This document shows, in pieces, positions 47,568 to 59,220 of a DNA stretch of 64,000 nt. The notes under the pieces are model-generated. The model was not told the origin of the DNA. It worked only from the letters and a program-made list of their open reading frames with translations, and did not search any database. The position numbers and the translations under genes were made by a program. Numbering within the stretch: position 1 is the stretch's first letter; every line of letters begins with the position of its first letter. This DNA comes from Mucor racemosus (lineage: Eukaryota; Mucoromycota; Mucoromycetes; Mucorales; Mucoraceae): positions 2,976,001 through 3,040,000 of the forward strand of contig JAPEHQ010000001.1 of NCBI GenBank assembly GCA_027405735.1. The letters are read 5' to 3'.

Positions 47568-48711
47568 ATGAACGAAAGATTAAACAATCGTGTTGGAAAA
47601 ACTCAAAAGACATATGAATCTTATTTCAAAGAAAAGGCTGACATTTTATCATTAAAAAAGAAGTCGAATACAAAAGTCGAATGGCCCATTCAAACTTACA
47701 GACAAACATATCAAAATTCAAACAAGTAAAATATCATCTAATCGCATGTCCTCCATTTTTTTTATCATTTTAACCCTTCTTGTATAGCACAAAAAAGTTG
47801 AAAGAAAGAAATCTCTACACAAATATTACTGAAAAAGCAATTGCAAAAGTCAACGTTACCAAGCATCGACATTTTAAACGCACAGCATGGGATCCTCGAA
47901 TGAATAACAAGACCAACTTTAATAATTTCTCCATAGAAAAGAGTGAATTGGATGAATCAATCGAGAATGATTTAATCAGCTTTATAAAAAGTTCGAAATC
48001 TTCTTCAGTTAACAAGGAGACATCCAGCACGATTGATGATCAAGATACCGAGCTGATCAAAGATTTATCACTTCAATTATTAGATCAAGTCTTGAACAAT
48101 ATTGCAAACCCCATTGACAAACATTCCACGCAACCAAAGAAAGATTTAGATTGGGAATTTATGATTGCTAATGCTCTCCAAACTGAATTACCTGTAACGT
48201 AAGTTTATCTATAATTCCGAGGGGAAAAAAAGCCTTGCATATTCATGTCAATTAATAGTGTTATTGATCGTGTAAAGAGACACATGGCTTTAAAAACTGG
48301 CAAAAAGACACCAGGTAATACAAACCTTACAATATTATACTTTCGCATTTACTGAAAAACCCCATGTATTTTATCAGCAATTTCCGCGATGAATGTTACA
48401 CCGTGCCAATTATCAGATTTAACAATCTCAGATACTGAAAGTGAGTTTGTAATCAATCTATTTTTTTTTTTTTTTTTTTGCAACTTGAATTAAATGTAAA
48501 ATTAGTGGAAATGAAAGCTACAATTCATCAATTACATGAGCAAACCGAGAAATGTTCATTTGAATCAATGCCTGACGGTGAATTTTATCAAGACATAGAA
48601 TGGTTGATGGATTTATCTCGAAAAGATAAAAACGATCAGTTATCAGAGATTGAAAAGATCAATAATGATTATTCAAATCGCGTTTTGAATCTTCGACCAG
48701 CATTCTTTTAA
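47568..48711 (+). CDS. Uncharacterised protein, coiled-coil C-terminus
   Basis: Five exons (47568-47725, 47788-48198, 48259-48314, 48378-48440, 48506-48711) join in frame to give 297 residues. I do not recognise the family. The N-terminus is basic (MNERLNNRVGKTQKTYESYF; also VTKHRHFKRTAWDPRM near 75), the middle is acidic and Ser-rich (about 95-135), and residues ~145-190 look helical with DLDWEFMIANAL. The C-terminal exon is a predicted coiled coil (EMKATIHQLHEQTEK) followed by a short conserved-looking EWLMDLSRKDKNDQ. There are no membrane segments or signal peptide. It shares a promoter with the iron-type GATA factor. The final intron contains a long T-run (about 48461-48479). Intron structure supports a real gene. 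Confidence 0.7.
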
Positions 48712-49339
48712 AAATATCAATTCAATATGGTTTAGTGCTTTTCATATATACACATATACCCCCCCCCCTTTTTTCCTATCCTCGCTACATGCCTTATATT
48801 TTAATAAAAAAATCATTTTCTTTCATTGCTGCAGTTAGCCAACTCAACATAGTAGAAGAATTTGATGAATGTACTAAAATTTAAGATGCGCAGGATTTCG
48901 ATAATCTCGTAAATTAAAATTACGAGGTTCGCTTTCCATGGTATAAAAAGATACAGAACTATATAGCAAATGCTACCATTCTTGTTTAAATAGAATTAAT
49001 CAAAATCTATTTAATACCATTTCAAAGTTCAATTTCGAATCATAGGTTCCTTTTTTATTTATTGCTCATGAAACCTTATACAAAATAGGAAAAATGACAG
49101 ATTTTGCATTTAAACAACTTATAGTAGCCGATATTTGGCACTGGGATGCTTTTGAAAACGTTATAATCCAGAAGTTAAAATAGATTTTGATACTCTTTTT
49201 CTTTGTAGGAACCTACTAAAGTAAAAATTGAATTTTCAAAAATATTAATTTTCATAGTTTTCAGTTTTCAATCTTCAAAATCAGAGCGTGGCATCTTTTC
49301 CATAAGTAACCCTATACCAAACGCTTTTTAAGATATACC
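48712..49339. other. Intergenic, nothing recognised
   Basis: A C-run then T-run at about 48760-48775 lies just downstream of the uncharacterised gene. The rest is AT-rich and leads into R1 copy C. Confidence 0.4.
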
Positions 49340-50518
49340 TTAGACACTGATAAATATATATGAATTGGCCGCATTATGTTACCTATTCCTGAATTTATTT
49401 TATATCTCACGAAAGACTCGAAAACATGTAATATTCAGTACTTTTTTCTTTAAAACTGGTTCTCACTCTTCATTCCTACTCTACTTTTTTTTTCACTAGA
49501 TAACACCAAGAAAAAATTATATGTAAATGTACCTGAGATGTGTGATTATAATTTAAAAACGTGTTTCCTAAAATATCCTATTTTTTGCAGTTGGTATAGC
49601 TTTTCTAGTACTAATGTTTCAGATTTTTATAAGTATTTCACTGATAAAAATTAAAAACTTTGGGCCTTCATATCTCTACAAAAAATGAAGCTATGCTAAT
49701 AATTTTTAATAATAAAACTTGCTTGTTTTGAAGTACTCTATGACATATTTCAGTATAAAAAAATTCTGAGTGCTTTTATTTTTTTTTCGTTTTTTTTAAC
49801 ATTCTTGTTAAAGATTTCAAAATATTCGTTAAATTAAGCAGTATATTTTTTACACTCATGTCATCAACCTCGTTGAGCTCTCTCGGACCCAATTTAGTTT
49901 TTTTCAAAATGTTAATTTTTCGAGAAGATATCTTCAAAGATGTGTACAAAGAGATTCTTTCGTTTCTAGCTTCAATTTTTCCCCAGTATACCCTCATCCC
50001 AAATTTTGAATTTGAAAAAAAATTAGACAAAAGTCTTGTTTTCTCTACAAAAAATGCAGCTAAAAGGTTCAGTAATAGCTCGTTCGATAGATAATTTTTT
50101 TGAGTATTATTTCTATTACTCAAATATATAATATGCTTATAAAAAGTGATGTGTATATTCAGAAAACCTCTTAATTTTCAATTGCATTTTGTGCAAAATT
50201 TAATATGAAATATTTGTTTGAATTTTGTTTAGATCAATGAAGAATTTAAAACTCTACAGAGATTATTTAAAACACTAAGTCTACTTACTTTGCAGTTTAT
50301 GAGCTATTAAACAATTTTGCTTTGTGAATCATTTTCTGTTCGATTTTACAAATCAATTTTAGAACCCCGTTATGATAGGTCTTAAGCTGTGATATAAACT
50401 ATTATTTTAATTATTTCGAAAAAACCAATATTTTTTGCTGAAACAAAAAAGAAGAGTAATTTGCAATTGGATCTATTTTGTGAAAACAAAAAATTAACAT
50501 TTCAAGTTAGGTGCTACA
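49340..50518 (+). repeat. Dispersed repeat R1, copy C (longest)
   Basis: The left part matches copy A (8030-8200) and the rest matches copy B (21585-22585), so this copy links the others into one ~1.1-1.2 kb family. A further weak match to its 3' part lies at about 52500-52600. No terminal repeats were found. Confidence 0.75.
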
Positions 50519-53500
50519 AAAACGTAATTATAAAAAAGCGATGGGAAATACAATTATAACTCTTCTAAGTTTATTAAAGGTATAAAGTAAAGCAACGATT
50601 CATCTACTCGATGGATCGTTGTGGTATTTATATTAAATGTCTAATTCAAATTACTAATGCAGTAATTTGGTCTTCTTGGTTTTAAAGCTGATGGGAAAAG
50701 GGATCAGCAATTACTAATTCAGGTTATACAATTATCTATAATTGTTGTTTGTGATTTTAAATTATAGTTAAGTTTCTATATTTCATGATCTTGGTTCTCA
50801 CACCAGATTCATGTTATTCATTACTAATTCAATTTGATGTGTGAAAGACTGCCAGTAGTTCACATCATTAGGGATTTAATTTCTATAATGGATTTTAGAT
50901 CAATATCGAGACAGTGCACATATATTCTATTATTAACTCTCTTATTTTTGGGGAGATACCAATGCCCATAGAAGGAAGGTACATCTTCTTTGAAAATCTT
51001 ATGAAAATCGACTCATTATTGGGAGAAAAATTCAAAAATCATCTGAAAGCCTGTTATGTCAATACTCATCATAGGTCTCAGCCTATAATCGATGTTATAG
51101 TAAATCAATGCAGATCATTGAGTTACACCATATTCTTAGACAGTAATAAAACCCTAGTAGTAGTTACAATGGATGTGTATAAATCAAGGAATGTACACAG
51201 ATCTGTGAACGCAACAATCTAGTTTTAACTTTGTCGTATTATTTTCAAGTTTGATCAATAATACTTAAAAAATGATACAATTAAAAAAGAATGACTAATA
51301 AATCAGTTCTTTAACTGTATAATAAAAACAAGATATTGTTTATTTAGGTATAAAATTATGGCTTTTTATACTGATTTGACATTGAGGTCCTGACATGTAA
51401 TTTAAGACAATATTGAATAAATCATTAGATCCGTTTGATAGTAATCTATAGATTGAAATGGATCAATCATAATTTAACCGTACTTACAGAAGAGCTTGTG
51501 TGCTGTCTTGTTTCAATGCTGCGCTAAATACGCTTGGATGTTGATTTAATAGCTACTTGATTGATTAACTGCTGGGATGAAATAGTATGGTGTCATAATT
51601 GAGGTCCAAGCGTTCTTGGTAATTGGTCGATTAAACTTAGTATGCTAGGAATCTTTTATATCTGGTACCAAGAGTTTAAATTTCAATAAATGTGGTAGTC
51701 AATAGATTGTGAGATGTATTGATACTGTAGAAGGTAATAACGTGTAGCACTTGGTGGCATACAACACAGGTAATCAGTTTTAGCAGAATTTTTTCTTCAA
51801 AAACAGTATCTATCCATTCAACATTGTCCCGGTAACAAGTTTTATTAGATAAAGCAAGGATGGTTATTATAGTAATTGTTTCATAAGTTTGAATGATGCA
51901 GAAATGACCAGATTAAAATTAAAAAACCGCATTTGAAATGAAAATAAGTCGAGAAAATACTAAGGTATTACAATGATGGTTATTAAGTAAAGTCTGCTTT
52001 ATTTTTCATTCTCTACCAGGATATCTAGGCTTTGGATTGTTGTAAAGAGTTTTTCATTTTTTTATAAATTTTGTGAGAGCACTTTTTCTGTTATAGAGAT
52101 CCATGAAGGGATGACAGATATGCAAAGTTAAAACCATAGGATAGTACTCATTAGCGCCTATCTAACAAATTTTATCTCGTCAAAGAATATTAATTTTTTG
52201 TCGAGAAAATTGAGATTAAATGATTGATTTTTGGCGATACAAAAAATGATTCATTTTGGACGAGGATATACAAGGATAAATTTTCACCGACCAAAAAGAT
52301 GATGCAAAAAAATGTATATCCCCACGAAAAATAGGGCTACAACTACGTATAAATACTCATTCTGTAGATAATTTTGCTGCGCATAATGTGAAAATAAAAT
52401 ATTTTAGGGTTGCATTTGAATGAAGGGTACTTTTGGATTAAAAACCGTTAAAACTTGATATTAAATTTACTAGAGATTTTATGAGAAAAACATTTTTAAA
52501 ACTTACACAGATCGATTCAGAATTAAAAACTGAACCCAAGATATTTAATACGCTAGTTCAACTTACTATGCATTTTTGTGAGCAATTAAATATACAAGGA
52601 TTTTTTTGAATTTTTTTGGATTTTTTTTCAATTTGAACACTTTTTTGGATTCTAGCTCAGTCACATATGCATATCTGATTATACAATTTTATATGATGAT
52701 ATTCAAAATTGGAGCGTGCCCTCATTTCAATAGATAATCAGGATATATAAAATGTAGGGCTATACTTGAGATGCTATAGAATATTGACAAAAGACTTATT
52801 TCTATTCATGTTGATTTCTCAGCGAGTATAAAGGCTTCAAAAGTGAAACACTTGCTTTCCCCCCGCTTAGAAACTCCATCTAAAATGTCAAATATCTCGA
52901 GATTTTAATAAGCTTGCACATAGTGCTACTTGCACATAAGGATTCCAAGCTAAATCTTCTTGTTTTTCAATGTTTTATTATATATTAAAATCTCAGCAGG
53001 GGTGGTTTTGTTTGGATGATTTTTGGAACCCTAAACCTTGTAATTGTGAATTCTGTTTTGTTTTGTTTTTCTTTTTGTACTGTACGCATTTTCATTTCTT
53101 CATTTCCACAGCAACTTGTGGAGGATAAAGCTTTTGCAATCCTTCAGATCAACACTAAAACTACGATTGTAATGGGTGGCCATGTTGTATTCCATGTCAC
53201 CTTCTACAAATCTACATCTTAATCTGATACACAAATACATTGATAGTGGCTTGCACAAATCCATGGTATAGCTGATACTTCGGAAGGAAGTATCAACTAC
53301 GGATACTCTATTTTTCCATGTGGCTCAATAGCACATTTAGCTCATTTTATGACAGCACATTAATAAGCGGCGCTATTAATATAAACATTGATCTCAGGGC
53401 ACGGACCTGCTCTCAACAAACTAAATAAGAACAAGACAAGTACTAATTATGAAACATATCAACTAAGGCTATAATACAACACGGTACATCTCGGATTTGT

Positions 53501-53895
53501 TGCTGAATCAATATGGATAATACTTATCATATTGATCTATTGGTTCTCTAGTTATAATCTCAGTAGTAAATAGTAAATAGATATAAAAGACCCATACTTT
53601 TAGATCTGAATAAACGGTAGGTAGACTTCTTTTTAGTTTTGAGATACAGTTGGAAAAGCTGATACATTATTGTCTCTTTTTATTGTATTTTATTTATAAA
53701 CTCGAAGGATAATTCAGGCCATTTGAATCTGTATATCCGATGGTCTATCAGAATTATATTGGAATTAATTGCTAATCTACCAATTTAGAAAACCTGTCAA
53801 GCCATGATTTTTTAACATACAAATCAAATAAACTTACATTCTATGCGTCTATCATGCTATTATTATCTATTGTTAAATAATAGAAGTATGATTCG
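50519..53895. other. Intergenic repeat zone with possible coding relics
   Basis: The ~26-base motif shared with 10097 begins at 50540. A plus frame at 50914-51222 (102 codons, including KFKNHLKACYVNTHHRSQPI) and a short plus frame at 53112-53222 after a CCACAG acceptor-like string (QLVEDKAFAILQIN) look formerly coding but match no family. The remainder shows nothing. Confidence 0.3.
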
Positions 53896-53899
53896 AGTA

Positions 53900-54306
53900 C
53901 AGTCGTGATTCGATTTAGTAAATCGTTTGGAGGGAGAAAAGTGTCCACTAAATCGAGTTTTCCACTAAATAGAATAAACGATTTTCCATAATATTGTGTC
54001 AAAAAATGGGAGTAAAAAGACATTATTAGTCGATAGTATTAAATAATACTGTTAATAAAAAGGTTTTTCAAATTCGAGCAACTGAATTAAACAGGGAATA
54101 ACAAGAAATTCAACAAAAAACTGATAAATTAAGAACGTGATTTAGTTATTCTCCATATTTCTTCTAATTTCATGGCTATCAGATCAAGCTATTACCGGCT
54201 AAATACTGTTTTATCCAATGATATTTGCATTTTACTAATCGATTTAGTGGATTTAGGCAGTAAAATTACGAAAAAAAAAAACGGGAGCTTTCAAAGTGTC
54301 TCTTAA
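53900..54306 (+). mobile_element. MITE copy, right end missing
   Basis: TA then CAGTCGTGATTCGATTTAGT, followed by the same internal order as the complete copy at 13952 (GGAGGGAGAAAAGTGTCCACT, AGCTATTACCGGCTAAATAC, TTTAGGCAGTAAAATTA, AAACGGGAG). It breaks off at about 54306 before the right terminal repeat. Confidence 0.75.
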
Positions 54307-55218
54307 ACACTACGGTCAAACTATGCTTCCCATGGGCATAATGATCTACACAGATGGGCAGAATAAAAACTTTTGTGCAGATCAGGCAGTCCAGATGAGC
54401 AGAGCAATGAAATCAAGGTTTTTTAGTCAATTTATTAAAGTATATCAATTATAATATAATTAATAACAAAGATAATTTGAATGGTTTAAAACAGATGTGA
54501 GTTACTCTGATTTAACAGAATTTCCTTATTGACGAGATATATCAATTTGAAATTTGGGATTTGAAAGAGTTCTTCAGATGTTCTTCTTTCGGAGACCAAA
54601 TGGGAACAACGACAACAACCTGTTTGATAACATTAAAAGTATTTATGCCTTTGTAAATTCCTGTTTGTAACACACAAAATCTTTTTTCTTCCCTACTCTT
54701 TCCTCAGCTCTTTTATTTACGCTTGAAACTACAACAAAAAGATTAATATTTTTTATAAACTGAAATCAAGTAGCAGGTACAAGTACATGTTTTTCCTATT
54801 GCTTATTTGGAAATAAATTATTAGCTTTTAATGTTAGGGCACGTTATAATATCTTTCTCGAACAAAAAAAGCATCCGGGACTTAATCATTTTGTTCCATT
54901 ATCTACGTTATAATCAATGCTTTTTTGGTCCAAAGTCGATATCTACTTGGAAAAAAACTGGCGATTATAAAAGTATGTATAGCATTGACTTGATTTGAAT
55001 GAATAAATGAACTCGTGTTAGTCTATTTAGTTTCTAAAGTGCATTTATTTCTATTTATTAGTGGCCAACAGCTAAGAAGAGGAGAACAAGATGTTGTCTT
55101 GTATATTACTACCAATTATCAAAGGTAAACCGTAATTATTACTTATAGCTTGTTATTAATAATTGATTTTACTAATAAATCAATTTTTATAGGTCAAAAA
55201 TAAGTTTGTTCTGGTAAA
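54307..55218. other. Intergenic, possible exon remnants
   Basis: Around 54930-55130 there are splice-signal-like strings and an open piece (QQLRRGEQDVVLYITTNYQR), but the frames cannot be joined to the WD exon downstream. The GC-richer patch at 54307-54420 is unexplained. Confidence 0.3.
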
Positions 55219-55308
55219 GAATTGAATAAATTGGCTTGGGACAAAGAGGGCAAAAAGGTGGCAATAGGCCCCAGTGATGGTTATGTTTATGTTTATGATA
55301 TTGGAGAG
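55219..55308 (+). pseudogene. Dynein intermediate chain WD-repeat exon fragment
   Basis: Thirty open codons read ELNKLAWDKEGKKVAIGPSD then GYVYVYDIGE, followed by a good splice donor (GTAAGA). This matches the last WD blade of cytoplasmic dynein intermediate chain, just before its C-terminal tail. The other WD blades and the N-terminal dynactin-binding region are not nearby, so this is a fragment even though the reading frame is intact. Confidence 0.7.
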
Positions 55309-56142
55309 GTAAGACTAAAACTCAATATAAATTACCTCTAGCACAATAATTATAAAGTAATACTATATTACCATCAAATAAACTATCATATAATATTAGC
55401 ATATATAAATATTTATAGTAATAAGCTTGATATAAGTGGGTACAGCATCGTAAATTCTTGAAAAAGTTCTCAAGTATTATAAAATATCTTATTTTTAAGA
55501 TTTACAAGGCTTATAAGCGGAATATTAATTTAGAAAATTATTTTTGTCCAGATCATCAATTTTGACATTTTCCGAATTTTTTTTTCTGGTATTGCAAATC
55601 TAGAGTTAATTATACTACCAATTATAAAAACAAAAAGTATACACATATGGAGAAATTAGCGCTCTATTTGCTCAATAAAAAATAATAAACATTTTTATTG
55701 CAAAATATTACATGAAAATCCTTTAATCAAAAAACCGTTTTTGGGCCAAAAGTACAAAGTTTCATTACTTAACATTTAATCTTAAGCTTTTATAAAATGT
55801 GTATTAGTCATGGCTACAATTTTCTCTCATAATGTAGTATACTTAAACGTTGATTTTGGTATCAAAATTTGATTTTTCTGTTTTTTGATCAAAATCATGA
55901 GTGTTGGTAAGGATAAAATGAGCCCCGAGAATGTCCGCTAAAAAAACTGAATTTTCAGACTGTACATGGTTAAATACAAGAAAAGTAAAAAAAAACGCAT
56001 TTTTATTTAAAACTTAGATATATACCAGAGTATAAGAGAATTAGCCGTTCGATCTTGCTATGCTTAATCATGGCGTCGCTCTACGGGCTCGTTTTTGCAA
56101 TTTTTTAATGAATGTATGATATGACAGACGGTTTTTCTAGTA
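55219..56142 (+). repeat. Repeat carrying a dynein-intermediate-chain exon, copy B
   Basis: Collinear with the minus strand of 12730-11801, 42.5 kb away. The exon is followed by about 830 bases of shared non-coding sequence. Confidence 0.8.
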
Positions 56143-56863
56143 CAAGAGACCATGTAATGATTTCCTTGTAGTATTTATATAAGGAATGAGGCAAAGTTTT
56201 GCATGGATTAAACTAAAATGTTTGACTCATTACAACTAGCATATATGGCAACGACAACTATCAAAATTAATAAGTAAACGCCCTTTTTGTGTATAAGCAA
56301 AATTGTAATGCAGTGTGTTTTACTTTAAAAAAAATGGATTTTAAATGCAATTGTAAGAAAATAAATATATCGTATATATACCAGAAAACCGTAAATCTTT
56401 GCTTATTAAATGAATTGCTTTAATAGATAGTCAGCAGTTAAAATAAACGTAGATAGTATATAGTGTTATCTAATTTTTTGTGGAATCATTGTTAAAAGAA
56501 TTTAAAACAGATTATTGGCCTAAATGCAAACTTCAGTACCACAAAGAACCTATATTCATGCACTAGTTACACTTTCTTTGTTCCATGTATTTACGAATGC
56601 AATGCAATTAGCTCAAACAATCAGTCCATTTAAAAACTTCAGCTCTGCATTTATAGTAACTTCTTTATGCATAAATACATCAGTTTGAAACAAAACTATA
56701 CATGAGAAGTTTGAACAACGACAACAACGATGATATTTGAATCAAGCCATGTTATTGCTATATATGTAGAACGGCCAACCAATAAATAAATAGGATTATT
56801 ACACATGAAAATCATGATATTTTTATTATTACTACAACATTGAATTATATTACAAACAATTTT
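56143..56863. other. Intergenic, FBP1 3' flank
   Basis: No gene or repeat was recognised. Confidence 0.45.
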
Positions 56864-58315
56864 TTAAGCCTTATAACAAGCCTCTAAATCCTCAACATCT
56901 TCCTTGGAACCGAGCCAAATACCAGAACGATCATGAATATGTTCAGGTACTAAATCCAAACAATCCATAGTACCTGTTGTTGCCTTACCACCAGCTTGTT
57001 CAATCAAGAAAGCCATGGGGAATACTTCATACAAAATTCTAAGCTTTCCTTTCTTTGATTTTGAGTCAGCAGGGTAACCAAAGATACCACCTTTAATAAT
57101 AAAGTTAGCCATTGTATGTGCTTGTACCTTCGCATTTTTTTTTTTTTTACGTGATGTGTAACTTACCATATAACAAAGTTCGGTGAATATCGGATACCAT
57201 GGAACCAACATAACGAGCACTATATTTTTGCTTGACTTGATCGACGTATTTCTTACTGGGTTCATCAAAGTATTTGTAATTACCCTCATTGATAGAGTAG
57301 ATCTTACCACGAGGAGGCAACATGATCTACAAAAGGAGATTTTAGAATTTAATAAATACACTTTTTGTCCGAAACAACCCGAGAAATAAGAGCAAGAAAG
57401 GGTGTCTCTATATCAAGGAAATTATATATTTTACGGTACCTTGGGATGTGTCATGATGAATTCACCGATAGAGGGATCCAAAGTGAAGCCATTAACGCCA
57501 TTACCAACAGACTATTTTCATAGAATCAGTATCATGCAAGACAAGATGAAAATCATTTAAAAACTTACCAAGATCATTTCACAATAAGAACCATACATAC
57601 AGTAGCCTGCAGCAATCAATTCACGACCATTACGAATACAATCACTGATATTGGGATTTTCTTCGTCTTTCTACATGTGTATATAAAGTATTAGTAATAT
57701 GTTATGCAAACGATTTGCGCCTTAATTTCTATAATTACCACTTTGAAAATACCAAAGATTGTACCAATAGAGACACCACAATCAATGTTGGAGGAACCAT
57801 CCAAAGGATCAAAAGTAACAACGTATTTACCTCGTTGGTCAGGATTCTCAATAATCATGGCATTTTCATCTTCTTCAGAGACCAGCAAGCATGCCTTACC
57901 AGAAGCAATCAATGAATTACGAAAGATATCATTAGCAAGAACATCAAGTTTCTTGACATCTTCACCTTGAACATTAGCTGTACCAGTTAAACCCAAACTA
58001 TAAAAATAAATGTGAGTTTCTCTAATTGAGAAATCGGTATCTTCTCCCTCCACACACTTACAGATTAACCAAACCAGCTTGCTTAACTTTGGAAGCAACA
58101 AATTTACAACCAAATTGAATTGCGGTTAAAAGCAAAGTAAGGTCACCAGTAGCCTCAGGAGCTTCCTTTTTAAATAAAGATTGAATAAATCAACTGCTTA
58201 TCTATCTATATGGAAAATCGAAACTTACTTGTTGTTGAGCAATAACCCAACGTGTCAATGTAACCAAATCTTCACCGGTACCAACTTTAATTGCGTCAAA
58301 TTTTCCTGAACTCAT
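56864..58315 (-). CDS. FBP1: Fructose-1,6-bisphosphatase
   Basis: Seven exons (58315-58229, 58165-58062, 57997-57739, 57670-57569, 57511-57440, 57326-57167, 57090-56864) give 336 residues, the normal length. The enzyme hydrolyses fructose-1,6-bisphosphate to fructose-6-phosphate, the committed step of gluconeogenesis, in the cytosol. The N-terminal [11 protein letters not shown], the metal-binding VSEEDE and [20 protein letters not shown], and the substrate-binding [20 protein letters not shown] segment and [19 protein letters not shown] are all present. The third exon can end at 57739 or 6 bases earlier in the protein (57742-57745 region, GTGGTA versus GTAATT donors); I chose the stronger GTAATT, which adds one valine. 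TATATATA at about 58343-58362 is the probable TATA box. Catabolite control is likely by family but not visible here. Confidence 0.95.
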
Positions 58316-59220
58316 TTTGTATGTATGTTGTATGTGTAAATAAATATATAAATATATATATAAAAAAAAAGAGAGAAAAGAAGGGAAATACAGAAGGATC
58401 AATGCTATTTAAGTGTTTTCGCATTAAAATGCGGGGTGATGGAGTCGTTCCATGGACATACTTTCGGGTGGGGTAGGGTTACATCAACTCAGTTTTTTTT
58501 AGCACTATAATTGTACATGAAATATTTAGATCAAAAAATCGCATTCTTTCAAGCTAAAAACGTGGATCTACAGGATTTATTGGTTTACTTATTTTTTTCA
58601 TGCTATATATACATCTTTACGTTTATATGATTTAATTTGTTCCTTGGCTAATTGTTATCTTTGATTTTAAAATGCCCTTGTAAATTCCAAACGTTTTGTA
58701 AATTATTAAATTTCCCACGAATTCAATAAGCGGTGGTGTAGGTATTTGTATTCATCATTTCACATGCCAGCATATATATATTGATAGATATTCAGAAACT
58801 TGTAACGCGCTGAATTACTGAACAAGTGGTAAAACACTAAGTTACACCCAATGCAGGTTCCTAACGTATAATAAGGATGACTGTACCTTGCGACATTTCT
58901 TTGTGAATTACTACTAAATCACTGATTATTCATTATGATAAACCCGGAGTACTCCGATTAGTTCGCTGTATAAGCAAGTTACGTTTACAGGTTTTGATTG
59001 GGGGGACTCCTTATATATACAAATTTAACCTTAAAACCTATATATTCAAATAGGGGGCGAAAAAAACCATATTGCAACTGAAATAATGGCCAACAACAAC
59101 AACAACGACAACAGCAACAGCAACAGCAATTAGGGAGATAGGTATCAGAAATATACCCTATATAAAGAAAGATATAAATCTTTCTTTTTTTATTTATTCA
59201 TTTTCCTTATCACGCATAAA
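58316..59220. promoter_or_regulatory. Divergent promoter region of FBP1 and the DDHD phospholipase
   Basis: No gene lies in these 905 bases. The FBP1 TATA region is near 58343-58362. On the other side, CTATATAAAG (59158-59167) lies about 55 bases before the phospholipase start. An AAC/AGC trinucleotide run at about 59092-59130 is a microsatellite. Confidence 0.5.
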
